Assembly: GCA_964405335.1 (NCBI GenBank)
Contig: CAYONP010000121.1
Span: 1 to 15,273, forward strand
DNA length: 15,273 bases
Direction of reading: 5' to 3'
From: CAYONP01 sp964405335
GTDB taxonomy: Bacteria > Armatimonadota > UBA10988
The position numbers were made by a program, and so were the translations under genes. This document shows, one piece after another, positions 7,325 through 15,232 of this stretch (positions are counted from its first letter, which is position 1; each line of letters begins with the position of its first letter). The notes under the pieces are model-generated. The model was not told the DNA's origin, searched no databases, and saw nothing but the letters and a program-made list of their open reading frames with translations.

Positions 7325-9846
7325 GGTGCCGGCACCTCGAGCAGGTCGTCGAAGCCGAGGATCGTGTCAAAGCCGAAGTCGACTTTGTAGGGGGTGAGCA
7401 CCATCACGCTCCGAGCCCCGATGCTGAGCGGCGTCTGCCAGCGGTCGTTGGCCACGCGCAGCTCGATGGCGCGCTTGCTCCGCGACAGTCGGTCGACGAA
7501 GACCAGCCGGCGCTCGACCATTCCGCCGACTCCGACGGTGACCAGCCCAAGTGCCCGTGGGTCGAGGGTCAGCACGAAGTTGCGTGACGTGTCGCTGCCG
7601 TTGCGCAGCACCAGGTAGAGCGTGTCGCGGAAGCCGTAGCGTTCGACCTCGATCGCCGCGTCGCTCACCGTGGCATAGGGCACCGGCGCCCAGCCGGCCT
7701 CGGCCAGGTCGCGCAGCACCGGCACATAGACGGCGAAGAAGGCTTCGTGCAGCGCCAGGTTGCGACTGGTCAGCCAACCGGCCGAACCAGGAAAGGCGCC
7801 CCACAGCAGGGCCCGCTGCCAAACCTCCTGCTGCTGCCGTCGCATCACGTTCGGGTCGAGCACCGTCGGGTCGAGGAAAGTGATCGGCTTGTGATAGGCG
7901 ATTACCCGCAGCCACATCAGGTGCTCCTCGGGCGGCAACTGCTCGCCGGCGCCGAGGACATCGAGATAGGGCGCGACATAGGGCAGCGGCGAGGAGCGAT
8001 CGAGGCTGCCGAGGAGCAGCATCCCGCGGTCGTGCAGCCGGCGGCTGAGCGCGGCGAGGTATTCGATGTGCGCCGTGGCGCCGGGTAGCACGGGCCGGCG
8101 CGCCGCGCGGCTGCTGCTCAGCGGCGCCGCGGCCTGGCCGAGATGCTCGTCGCGGAAGTTGTCGGTCTGCCAGCCGGCCCACTCGGCGCCGACGCCGTCG
8201 ACCAGCAGGCCGTCGAACGGCACGCCGTCGGCGGCGGTCAGGCGCGTGGCGAGCAGCGCGTTGAGTTGCGCCGCCGGCCCGTCGGGCAGCAGGTCGGGGT
8301 CGGTGCACCAGGGCACATACTCGGTGCCGTCGCTCAGCCGCCAGCGGACCGGCCGCCCGTCGGCATCGTGCATCAGGCCGCGCTCCGGCGGCTCGTCGGG
8401 CCCGGCACGGTCGATCGGGTAGAGGCCGTCGGCGGCCACCTGGCCGCTCGATTCGCCGCGGAACTTACCCCACGGCATGATGCTGGTCAGGCTGTACATT
8501 GAGTGTGACCGCGACCAGTCGAGGTGCGCGGCGGCCTGTTCGTCGAAGAGCAGCCCGAGCCGCTCCGGATCGCGCACCACATCGGGATTGAGCGCGGTGA
8601 ACCAGGCGCCGGCGCGGGCCGAGCGGCGCAGCACGTCGGACTCGTAAAGGTCGTAGTATTGTTCGACCGCCGCCCGCATGCCCCACCTCGCATCGGGCGC
8701 GTAGACGGCCAGCCGCAGCCTGGCCGACGGCTTGGCCAGCCGTGGGCTGAGCCCGAGATCGAAGGCGGCGAACAGCCCCTGCTCCTGGCGGAAGCCGTAA
8801 CGGGTGATCACCGGCTGCGACAACGGCGCGGCGATGGCCAGCCCCTGCGCCGGCGCCGGGCGGGTGATGCACCCGAGCGGGTAGGGCGAGAGCGCGCGGC
8901 CGCCGGCGAGGTGGAGCCAGTTGCCGAGCAGGTGGCCGCCGGTTTCGGGGATCACCTGCGACCGGCGCAGGGTGTCCCACCAGAGCCAGCCGGCACCGTT
9001 GACCGGCAGGGTGAACCGAAGCGTGAAGGCGTGGTCCTCCTCGTCGGTGGCGGTCACCTCGGCATCGACCAGTATGAAGCTGCCGACGGTCTGGTACCGG
9101 GCGGTCAGCGCCACGCCCTCGGTCTCGCCACGGAAGGTGGCGCCGCCGTCGACGGCCTCGAGGCGACCGGTGACCGGCCGGCGCGTGCCGGCGAGGTGGT
9201 AGACCACCTCGGCGCCGCCGACGTCGAACGTGCCGGCCGCCTGTTCGAGACCGAGGTGCAGCTCGAGGAAGGCGGTAGTCGGCACGGGCGCCAGGACGGC
9301 GCTGACGCGAAACCACTCGCCGTCGCGGCGGTCGGCGCCGAGCCAGTCGAGGGCGACCAGGCGGCCGGTGGCCTGGCCGACGGCGTTGATCGGCAGCACG
9401 CCGATCTGCGGCCGGCCGGTGAAGTTGCGGGTGCGCACCCAGACGGCGATGGTGTAGACCGCTTCGCCGGCGGTGTTGACGCGGAATCGGAGGGTATCGG
9501 AAAAGCCCTCGGGCGGGTCGGTGACGCTGACCACCGGCGCCTCGTTGAAGGTCTCGTCAAGCCGCGTCCAGCCCGGCCCGACGCGCCACATCGGCCCGCT
9601 CAGGCCAAACGCATTGCCCTCGTACCACTCCTCGCCGAGGCCGAAGAAGTAGCGTTCGTCGGCGCCCGAGGTGACGTCGAGCAGGTCCCAGCCGCCTTCG
9701 CCGAAGACCGGCGCGGGCCGCCGCGCAATCCGCAGATCGGTGATCCGGCCGGTCTCGGTGAAGCTGACCGCGAAGCCGTCGGTGCTGAGTTCGAGCGCCC
9801 AGCCCGGCGCGGCAAGCCAGAGCAGGACGGCCAGGCGGCGCCTCAC
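7321..9846 (-). CDS. Secreted glycoside-hydrolase-like protein of unknown family
   Basis: The GTG start at 9846 gives 841 residues opening with a signal peptide (VRRRLAVLLWLAAPGWA, cleavage likely before LELS). The frame is open further upstream, but that part lies in the preceding glycosidase gene. The GTG forms a 4-base GTGA overlap with that gene's stop. Residues about 75-230 look like a carbohydrate-binding or galactose-mutarotase-like beta-sandwich (VYTIAVWVRTRNFTG, FLELHLGLEQAAGTFDVGGA). Residues about 430-720 look like a TIM barrel: FDGLLVDG at 544-551 with D545 and D550, LLLGSLDRSS, and DVLGAGEQ near 634. A beta-rich tail follows. I cannot assign a CAZy family or identify the catalytic pair. 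The neighbouring glycosidase and permease support a carbohydrate role, probably in the periplasm. Confidence 0.75.
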   Translation of the reverse strand: MRRRLAVLLWLAAPGWALELSTDGFAVSFTETGRITDLRIARRPAPVFGEGGWDLLDVTSGADERYFFGLGEEWYEGNAFGLSGPMWRVGPGWTRLDETFNEAPVVSVTDPPEGFSDTLRFRVNTAGEAVYTIAVWVRTRNFTGRPQIGVLPINAVGQATGRLVALDWLGADRRDGEWFRVSAVLAPVPTTAFLELHLGLEQAAGTFDVGGAEVVYHLAGTRRPVTGRLEAVDGGATFRGETEGVALTARYQTVGSFILVDAEVTATDEEDHAFTLRFTLPVNGAGWLWWDTLRRSQVIPETGGHLLGNWLHLAGGRALSPYPLGCITRPAPAQGLAIAAPLSQPVITRYGFRQEQGLFAAFDLGLSPRLAKPSARLRLAVYAPDARWGMRAAVEQYYDLYESDVLRRSARAGAWFTALNPDVVRDPERLGLLFDEQAAAHLDWSRSHSMYSLTSIMPWGKFRGESSGQVAADGLYPIDRAGPDEPPERGLMHDADGRPVRWRLSDGTEYVPWCTDPDLLPDGPAAQLNALLATRLTAADGVPFDGLLVDGVGAEWAGWQTDNFRDEHLGQAAAPLSSSRAARRPVLPGATAHIEYLAALSRRLHDRGMLLLGSLDRSSPLPYVAPYLDVLGAGEQLPPEEHLMWLRVIAYHKPITFLDPTVLDPNVMRRQQQEVWQRALLWGAFPGSAGWLTSRNLALHEAFFAVYVPVLRDLAEAGWAPVPYATVSDAAIEVERYGFRDTLYLVLRNGSDTSRNFVLTLDPRALGLVTVGVGGMVERRLVFVDRLSRSKRAIELRVANDRWQTPLSIGARSVMVLTPYKVDFGFDTILGFDDLLEVPAP

Positions 9847-11570
9847 GACGGTTCCTCGAGCAGCATGACCAGCGAGGCGGCGGTCCAGGCATACTCGGGC
9901 AGCGCTCCGGTGCGGCGGCCGCGGGGCAGGTCGGCGGGCGAGCGCACGGCGGCCGAGTCGTAATACTCCCACAGCGTGCCGGTCGCCTCGAACCAGCGGA
10001 CCAGCTCGTCGATCGTGCGCTGCCGCAGCTCGTCGGCCAGCGCGTGGTATCCGTAGCGGCGCAGGCCGTCGAGCATGAGGATGTTGGTTCCCGGCCAGAC
10101 CGCGCCGCGCCAGCGGTCCTGGTCGAAGTGCGGCTCGCCGCAGGACAGGCTGGCCAGCGGGAAGGGGGTCCAGAAGGCGGCCGGGTTGGACACCTGCTCG
10201 GCGACCAGCCGCTCGGCCTGCGGGCCGTCGGCCAGGCCGGCGAAGAGCGGCAGCAGCCCGGCGATGGTGCAGGCGGGCACCGGGTCGTCATCGGCGAAGC
10301 GGTCGCAGAAGAGGCCGCGCTGGTCATCCCAGAAGTAGGCGCGCGCCTCGGCCGACAGTTCCTCGCCCAGCCAGGCATAGTGGTTCGACTCGCGGCTGTC
10401 GGGCTGCACCTCGGCCAGGATCTGGCTCAGCCGCTCGAGCTCGCCGACGATGTAGGCGTTCAGCTCGACCGCGCAGAACGGCTCGCCCTGCTCGAACCGC
10501 GGCGAGTTCTCCATGCCCGAGCCGTCGCCCAGCCCCCAGCTCAGCAGCCGCGCGCCGCGCGAGCGGGCGTAGCCGTGCCGGCAGAGCATCCGCGCGCCGA
10601 GCGGGTACTTGACATAGGCCTTGAGCAACGGCACCAGCGGCTCGAGCGGCCCGCCTCGGCCGGCGCAATGCCGCCGCCAGGCGGCCCAGGCGAGCAGCGG
10701 CGGGCCGCACACCCCCGACCGCCCGCGTGGCCAGACCCGGGCGGGCACCATGCCGCGGGCGCCTCGCTGCTCGAGCAGGCCGATGATCAGATCGTCGCCC
10801 AGTGTCGGGTCGATCGCGTCGACGGCCTGGGCATAGAACGGCGCGTGGAGCGCGTTGAAGGCCCGGTGATGCTCGCGCTGCGAGACCATCCAGCGCCGCC
10901 GCAGCGGACCCTCGGGCGCCATCACACAGCCGCGGAGAATGCTCAGCGCCTTTGCCCGCGCACGCCCCAGGCGTGGCGGCAGCGTCGACTCGGCCACCGC
11001 GGCCAGCGACCGCCAGGTGCCGCCGGCGGCCTGTTCGGGGCCGAAGCTGAGCATCCACCGCACCGGCTCGGCCGACAGTGGGAGGCAATCGCGCTGCACG
11101 GCGCCGCTCGTCTCGGCGCCCCGCCGGCGCGAGCCGTTGACCACCACGCCGCGCGCCGGCCGGCCCGGCTCGGCGGCACGGGCGTGGCTCTCGCCGGCGC
11201 CGTGCAGCTCGACCACCAAGGTCGTCGCGTCGGTGCCGCTGGCCTCGACCAGGAACTGCCCATCGCCGACGAAGCCGAGCCGCAGCGAGAGCCCGCCGCG
11301 CAGCTCGAGCGCCACGACGTCGTGTTCGATGCGACAGGTCTCGAGCTGGTCAGGGCCGAGCGGCCGGTCCGGCTCGCCGGCCAGCGCAAGGCAGAGCGTC
11401 ACCGGCGGCTCGCTGTCGAAGCGCACGCCGATGCGGTCGGGGAGCGGCGCGGCGCAGATGGTGTCGTCCCAGTCGGTCGGGCCGTCGAGGCCCGAGAAGG
11501 CGAGCAGTTGGCAGCCCGACCAGGTGTCTGGCCAGATCGCCGACTGGGCCGTGGCGTCAGACGGTGTCAT
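9843..11570 (-). CDS. GH63/trehalase-like (alpha/alpha)6-barrel glycosidase
   Basis: The protein has 575 residues and no signal peptide, so it probably acts in the cytoplasm on an alpha-linked di- or oligosaccharide. About 200 N-terminal residues are beta-rich and the rest is a helical barrel. Barrel motifs typical of GH63, trehalase and mannosylglycerate-hydrolase-like enzymes are GDGSGMENSPRF (E354 within it), DQDRWRGAVWPGTN, LWEYYDS (E535) and YAWTAASLVML. In this clan the general acid is usually an Asp in a G-x-D-N-S-P motif; here it is Glu (E354). E535 fits the conserved general base. ATG 11570 is used; it overlaps the end of the first EutN-like gene by 14 bases, and the gene ends in a GTGA overlap with the secreted hydrolase. 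The exact substrate cannot be told. Confidence 0.82.
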   Translation of the reverse strand: MTPSDATAQSAIWPDTWSGCQLLAFSGLDGPTDWDDTICAAPLPDRIGVRFDSEPPVTLCLALAGEPDRPLGPDQLETCRIEHDVVALELRGGLSLRLGFVGDGQFLVEASGTDATTLVVELHGAGESHARAAEPGRPARGVVVNGSRRRGAETSGAVQRDCLPLSAEPVRWMLSFGPEQAAGGTWRSLAAVAESTLPPRLGRARAKALSILRGCVMAPEGPLRRRWMVSQREHHRAFNALHAPFYAQAVDAIDPTLGDDLIIGLLEQRGARGMVPARVWPRGRSGVCGPPLLAWAAWRRHCAGRGGPLEPLVPLLKAYVKYPLGARMLCRHGYARSRGARLLSWGLGDGSGMENSPRFEQGEPFCAVELNAYIVGELERLSQILAEVQPDSRESNHYAWLGEELSAEARAYFWDDQRGLFCDRFADDDPVPACTIAGLLPLFAGLADGPQAERLVAEQVSNPAAFWTPFPLASLSCGEPHFDQDRWRGAVWPGTNILMLDGLRRYGYHALADELRQRTIDELVRWFEATGTLWEYYDSAAVRSPADLPRGRRTGALPEYAWTAASLVMLLEEPS

Positions 11571-11841
11571 CGCCGGCGTCAGGCTCGTCGACGATGCCGA
11601 GGATCAGCGTGCGGACCGGGGCGTCGGCGTTCAGGATCTGGCGCGCGGCCCTCCCCTCTTCACAACAGAGCACGAGCTCACCCGGTCCGGCGCCCATCAC
11701 GTCGACGGCGACCAGCGGCGGCTTGTTCTGCGGCGTGACGCGGTCGAGTTCGACCAACTGCACACAGAGCAGCCGGCTGCCCGCCAACGTCGGATGGCGA
11801 ACGGTGCTGATCACCTGGTCGATCACTCGGGCGAGGTGCAT
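11557..11841 (-). CDS. EutN/CcmL-family microcompartment vertex protein (BMC-P), second in tandem
   Basis: The 94-residue protein fits the EutN/CcmL length and pattern from its first residue: MHLARVIDQVISTVRHP, then SRLLCVQLVEL, then LVAVDVMGAGPGELVLC, then EGRAAR, ending LILGIVDEP. In known shells these proteins form pentamers that cap the corners of the bacterial microcompartment. The ATG at 11841 is fixed by the family N-terminus and has GGGA about 6 bases upstream. It starts inside the end of the preceding EutN-like gene (19-base overlap) and its own end overlaps the glycosidase start by 14 bases. It shares the fold pattern of its neighbour but differs in sequence, so the pair is an old duplication or two distinct pentamer types. 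No BMC-H shell gene is in the window. Confidence 0.88.
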   Translation of the reverse strand: MHLARVIDQVISTVRHPTLAGSRLLCVQLVELDRVTPQNKPPLVAVDVMGAGPGELVLCCEEGRAARQILNADAPVRTLILGIVDEPDAGDDTV

Positions 11842-12104
11842 TGCGATCCCAGCCGGTCTACCAGGCCGACGATGGCGGCATCGAGCGGCGCCTTCTTGCT
11901 CGGCACCGCGAACCGCGCCTCCATGCTGCTCTCCCAATAGACGTCTTGACCCTCGCGCACGCCAAGCGGGTCGCCGGCGACAAAAACCTCGCCGCACGGT
12001 GCCAGCGACTCATCCAGCGGCTGCAGGATCATCAGCGGCAGCGCCGTCAGGCTCGGGTCCTTGACCGTCGCCCGGATCCGGCCGACCACTCTCGCCAGTT
12101 GCAC
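11823..12104 (-). CDS. EutN/CcmL-family microcompartment vertex protein (BMC-P), first in tandem
   Basis: The 93-residue protein starts at a GTG (12104) and reads VQLARVVGRIRATVKDPSL, then PLMILQPLD, VFVAGDPLGVREGQDVYW, MEAR and APLDAAIVGLVD, matching EutN/CcmL from end to end. The start is set by the family's M-x-L-A-R-V-x-G opening; GGAG lies about 10 bases upstream. The first 95 bases overlap the end of the LptC-like gene in another frame, an unusually long overlap. The usual D-x-x-G-A-G-x-G-E loop is altered to D-P-L-G-V-R-E-G-Q, so pore or pentamer contacts may differ from the second copy. Its likely role is a corner cap of a protein-shelled compartment, but shell partners are not seen here. 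Confidence 0.86.
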   Translation of the reverse strand: MQLARVVGRIRATVKDPSLTALPLMILQPLDESLAPCGEVFVAGDPLGVREGQDVYWESSMEARFAVPSKKAPLDAAIVGLVDRLGSQCTSPE

Positions 12105-13638
12105 CGTCCGGCTCTCCACTCGGCCGTTCGCCGCCCGCGGTCGGCTCCCTCCGCGGCCGGCGCGGCGCGAAGTCATAGGTCCAGCTCTCGTTCGCCTCCA
12201 CCCGCAGACCGCTGATCCGTCCGTGCACGCCACCGTCGGCGTGGAACGAGCGCGTGCTCATATCATAACGCCCGCGCTCGGCCCGCACGTCCAAGCCGTC
12301 GGCCGGGCTGACCACGTGCAGCCCGCCGGAGAACCGGACCGTCTCGCCGTCCGGGCTCACCGTCGCCTGACCCGCGGTCGCGGTCAGCGTCCGCTCCTGC
12401 TCGTGCACCCGCGCCCGCGGACGCTCCAGTGTCAGACCCGCGCCGGCCGACCAGGAGCCGCTCGGCGCCGTCACCGTCCAGCTCCGGCCCTCGCGCGCGC
12501 CCGACGCGCTGACCGCCGACATCGTCGCCCGACTCAGGTCGGCCGGGCCGTTTAGGCCGGTCGCCGTCGCCGTCACGCCGCGGGCGGTCAGCCGCACCGT
12601 GCCCTCGGCCGAGAGCGTGCCCGCGCCGTGGCGGTAGTTTACGCGCGCGGCGGTCACCGTCGCGTCGTCGCGCCGGCCGGTCACGTCGCGGAGCGTCAGG
12701 TTGCCCTCGCGGTCGGCCGTGCCACCGGCCGCGGTGAGCGTCGCCGGCCCGCGCTGCAGGCGGAGGCCGTCAAGGCTGGCGACTTCGGTGAGCAGATCGA
12801 TCCGCGCGCCCGTGCCGGTGACGGTCAGGTCGCCGCGCACCAGCCGCGTGGTGCCGCGGGTGACAATCCGCCGCCGGCCCGACTCCCAGGTCGCCGCGGC
12901 GGCTGATACCCGCGCGCCGCGATGGACAAACTCGACCCCCTCGGCGAAGTTGAGCCAGGCGAGATCTGGCTTCCAGGCCGCCTTCGGCGCCTCGAAGTCG
13001 ACCCGGCCGAAATCGTTCTCGAACCGCCCGGTCACCGCCCGCAGGACCACATTCGCCGCCGCGTCGCCCGTCGCCTCGGCCGCCTCGACCTGCCAGCGGC
13101 CCTGCTCGACCTCGCCCGAGCCGGTGACCCGCTCGAGCCGGAGGTGCGACAGGTCGAGCGCCACCTCGCCGCCGCGCGCGGCCAGCCGTGTGCCACGCCG
13201 CACCGCGACCAGCGGCCGGTCGATCACGAACCGCCGGCCGTCGAGGTCGAACCGCGCCTGCTCGGCGCGCAGCGTGCTGCCGTCGCTGGCCCAGGTGGCA
13301 AACAGCCGCCGGTCGAACAGCGCCTCGGTGTCGCCGTGCCGATACCGCGCCCGGCCGACGGTGGCGGTCGCATCGATGCCGGGCACCAGGCACTCGAGCT
13401 GCGCATCGAGCAGCTCGCCGCTGGGCTGGCCCTCCTCGATGCCGAGCCGCAAGACGCCGGAGACGTGCCAGATCGGCTCGCCGTCCGTGTCGACGATGGT
13501 GGTGCCGCCGGTCGACTGGGCAATCTCCGCCGTGTCGGGCGGCGCCGGTTCGTCGGCCGGTTGCCGCGGCGCGGGCGCCGGCCGGTGTCCGCAGGCGGTG
13601 AGCAGCAGGAGGGCCAGCAGGCAACCGCGCCGGCTCAC
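12010..13638 (-). CDS. LptC/OstA-like lipoprotein
   Basis: The 542-residue protein begins at a GTG (13638) with a lipoprotein signal ending LLLLTAC; C16 would be the residue acylated by Lgt. After a Pro/Ala-rich linker, residues about 35-140 resemble LptC (VDTDGEPIWHVSG, LRAEQARFDLDGRRF). Residues about 140-490 are repeated short beta-strand units of the OstA/LptA kind (ARVNYRHGAGTLSAEGTVRL, ATVSPDGETVRFSGGLHV). This suggests a periplasmic beta-jellyroll bridge for lipopolysaccharide or another lipid. LptC is normally about 190 residues, so this is a long variant. The tail from about 495 is low-complexity Pro/Gly/Asp; residues 512-542 overlap the first EutN-like gene. The GTG overlaps the enolase-type gene's stop (GTGA). 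Confidence 0.72.
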   Translation of the reverse strand: MSRRGCLLALLLLTACGHRPAPAPRQPADEPAPPDTAEIAQSTGGTTIVDTDGEPIWHVSGVLRLGIEEGQPSGELLDAQLECLVPGIDATATVGRARYRHGDTEALFDRRLFATWASDGSTLRAEQARFDLDGRRFVIDRPLVAVRRGTRLAARGGEVALDLSHLRLERVTGSGEVEQGRWQVEAAEATGDAAANVVLRAVTGRFENDFGRVDFEAPKAAWKPDLAWLNFAEGVEFVHRGARVSAAAATWESGRRRIVTRGTTRLVRGDLTVTGTGARIDLLTEVASLDGLRLQRGPATLTAAGGTADREGNLTLRDVTGRRDDATVTAARVNYRHGAGTLSAEGTVRLTARGVTATATGLNGPADLSRATMSAVSASGAREGRSWTVTAPSGSWSAGAGLTLERPRARVHEQERTLTATAGQATVSPDGETVRFSGGLHVVSPADGLDVRAERGRYDMSTRSFHADGGVHGRISGLRVEANESWTYDFAPRRPRREPTAGGERPSGEPDGATGESGRPDPGDGQGPEPDGAAADDPAAAG

Positions 13639-15086
13639 TCGCCGAACCCCAGGTCCTCGTACCGCCACTGTTCGGACGGGGTGAGGAAGCCGGTGTCGGG
13701 CTCGAACGCGACCGCATAGCCGGGCACCGCCAGCGAGCGCAGGTCGAGCAGGCCGTCGCAGATGCGGAGCTGGCCACTGTCACCGGCAAACGGCTCGTAG
13801 AGCGTGTCGTGGTGGGTCAAGCAGTCGGCGATCTCCTCGGGCGAGAGATGATTAAGCCCACGCACGTAGTGATGCCCGTTGCGCTCGACATGACGCAACC
13901 CGAGCAGCGCGGCGGTGGCCAAGTCCTGCTGCAGCGGGATTGCCGCGGTGTTCATCAGGTCCTCGCCGGTCATGAAGCATGGGCGGTCGCGCCCAAGGCG
14001 GTTGAGCCGGCCAATGAGGCAGTAGTTGCCCACCGCCCGGCTGACGCCCTTGCAGTTCTTCGCGCTGACGCCGGCGTAGCCGAGGTCAAGGGCGCGGCCG
14101 AACGAGTCGACCGAATCGTCGCTCTCATCGATGATCACCGGCTTGCGCCGCGCCAGCTCGGCCAGCTCGCCGCCGGGCTCGAGCGCCTGGTCGCGCCGAA
14201 TCGGCTGTTCGATGTACTCGACCGCGGCGAGCAGCCTGGCCAGCGCCGGCGTGGCGGCCATCGCCTCGAGCAGCTCCATCACCGGCTCCGGGCCGTCATA
14301 CTGCTCGTTGCCGTCGAGGCTGACGAAGTAGCCCCCCGGCACCCGCTCGAGCAGCGCGGCAATCGCCTTCAGCCGCTCCAGGTCGGCCGCCAGGTCGCCC
14401 TGTACCTTGATCTTGAAGTAACGCAGGCCGCGTTCTTCGAGGTACTCCTCCAGCGTCTGCGGCAGACCGTCGGTCAGGCGCTGGTCGTACGGCACATCGG
14501 CCACGGTGATTGGATCGGCCAGGCCGACGGTGTGCCGGACGGCCACCGTCGCCAGCGGCGCCGCCGAGAGGAACAGATCGGGCTCGAAGCCATCCAGCTC
14601 GCGCGACAGCGCGCCCAGCTCGATGCCCAGCAGCCCGCCGTGCACCGACTCGGCGAACGTCGTCCCGACCAGCTTGCCGAGCGCGTCGATCAAGCTGCGC
14701 TCGAGCAGCGCCGGGCCAAACCCGCGGGTCAGGCCGGTCTCGTCCCGCGCCTCGCTGTGCACCGCCTGATAGGCCCTCTGCCAGTGCTCGAAGACCGATC
14801 CGGCCGGCGCGCCCAGCGCCGCCGCGACGGCCGCCTCGACCGACCAACGCAGCGAGGCGATGTCGTCGCGGAAGCTCCGCCCGGGCCGCTTGTCGAACCA
14901 ACCGGGAGGCAGGCAATCGGCGGCCCAGCCGCGCGCGGTGCCGCCGGGGCCCTCGATGGTCGCCTCGAGATGCAGGATGGGCACGCGGGTCAACGTCGCC
15001 CCGCCGTATCGGAACGGCATGCGGGTGACCACGTTGCGGACGAACTGCCGAGTCTCGACCAGCCGTACCGGCACGGCGCTATTCAT
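13635..15086 (-). CDS. Enolase-superfamily enzyme (mandelate racemase/muconate lactonizing-like)
   Basis: The 483-residue protein shows the superfamily's catalytic set. K225-I-K227 (FKIKVQGD) is the KxK base. D258 (SLDGNEQY), E293 (EYIEQPI) and D320 or E321 (IDESDDS) are the magnesium ligands. K343 (SAKNCKG) is the opposite base. Members with this layout are sugar-acid dehydratases, cycloisomerases or epimerases acting on the proton alpha to a carboxylate; the substrate is unknown. It is about 100 residues longer than the usual 370-400, with extra sequence before and after the barrel. ATG 15086 is chosen because FVRNVVTRMPFRYGGATLTRV, the start of the capping domain, follows soon after. No ribosome site is visible, but TATGCT lies just upstream, so a leaderless message is possible. 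It is the first gene of the right-hand operon. Confidence 0.85.
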   Translation of the reverse strand: MNSAVPVRLVETRQFVRNVVTRMPFRYGGATLTRVPILHLEATIEGPGGTARGWAADCLPPGWFDKRPGRSFRDDIASLRWSVEAAVAAALGAPAGSVFEHWQRAYQAVHSEARDETGLTRGFGPALLERSLIDALGKLVGTTFAESVHGGLLGIELGALSRELDGFEPDLFLSAAPLATVAVRHTVGLADPITVADVPYDQRLTDGLPQTLEEYLEERGLRYFKIKVQGDLAADLERLKAIAALLERVPGGYFVSLDGNEQYDGPEPVMELLEAMAATPALARLLAAVEYIEQPIRRDQALEPGGELAELARRKPVIIDESDDSVDSFGRALDLGYAGVSAKNCKGVSRAVGNYCLIGRLNRLGRDRPCFMTGEDLMNTAAIPLQQDLATAALLGLRHVERNGHHYVRGLNHLSPEEIADCLTHHDTLYEPFAGDSGQLRICDGLLDLRSLAVPGYAVAFEPDTGFLTPSEQWRYEDLGFGE

Positions 15087-15232
15087 GGCCACAGCATACA
15101 CCGGCGAGGCGTCGTCGTCTCGCGAGCCGCGTGCGGAGGTTAGGGGGCAACGAACCGCGGCGCCGCCGCGGCCATCGGCGCGCAGAGGCAATGTGCTGCC
15201 GGCCACCGCTGCCCGCAGGCCCCCACCCCCAA

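Noticed and set aside
8524..9963. Plus-strand open frame (479 codons) opposite the secreted hydrolase
   Set aside because: It has no recognisable domain and is an antisense shadow of a coding strand with a signal peptide and ordered domains.
10044..11738. Long plus-strand open frame (564 codons) opposite the GH63-like gene
   Set aside because: The translation is compositionally odd (Arg, Gln, His, Ala-rich) with no motif, and the minus-strand frame carries clear glycosidase motifs. Long antisense frames are expected in DNA this GC-rich.
15075..15086. Leaderless promoter (TATGCT) before the enolase-type gene
   Set aside because: The -10-like hexamer is suitably placed, but no -35 hexamer is visible. 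It is noted in the gene entry rather than listed as a feature.
13809..15143. Plus-strand open frame (444 codons) opposite the enolase-type gene
   Set aside because: The opposite strand holds the full enolase-superfamily catalytic set; this frame has no family features.
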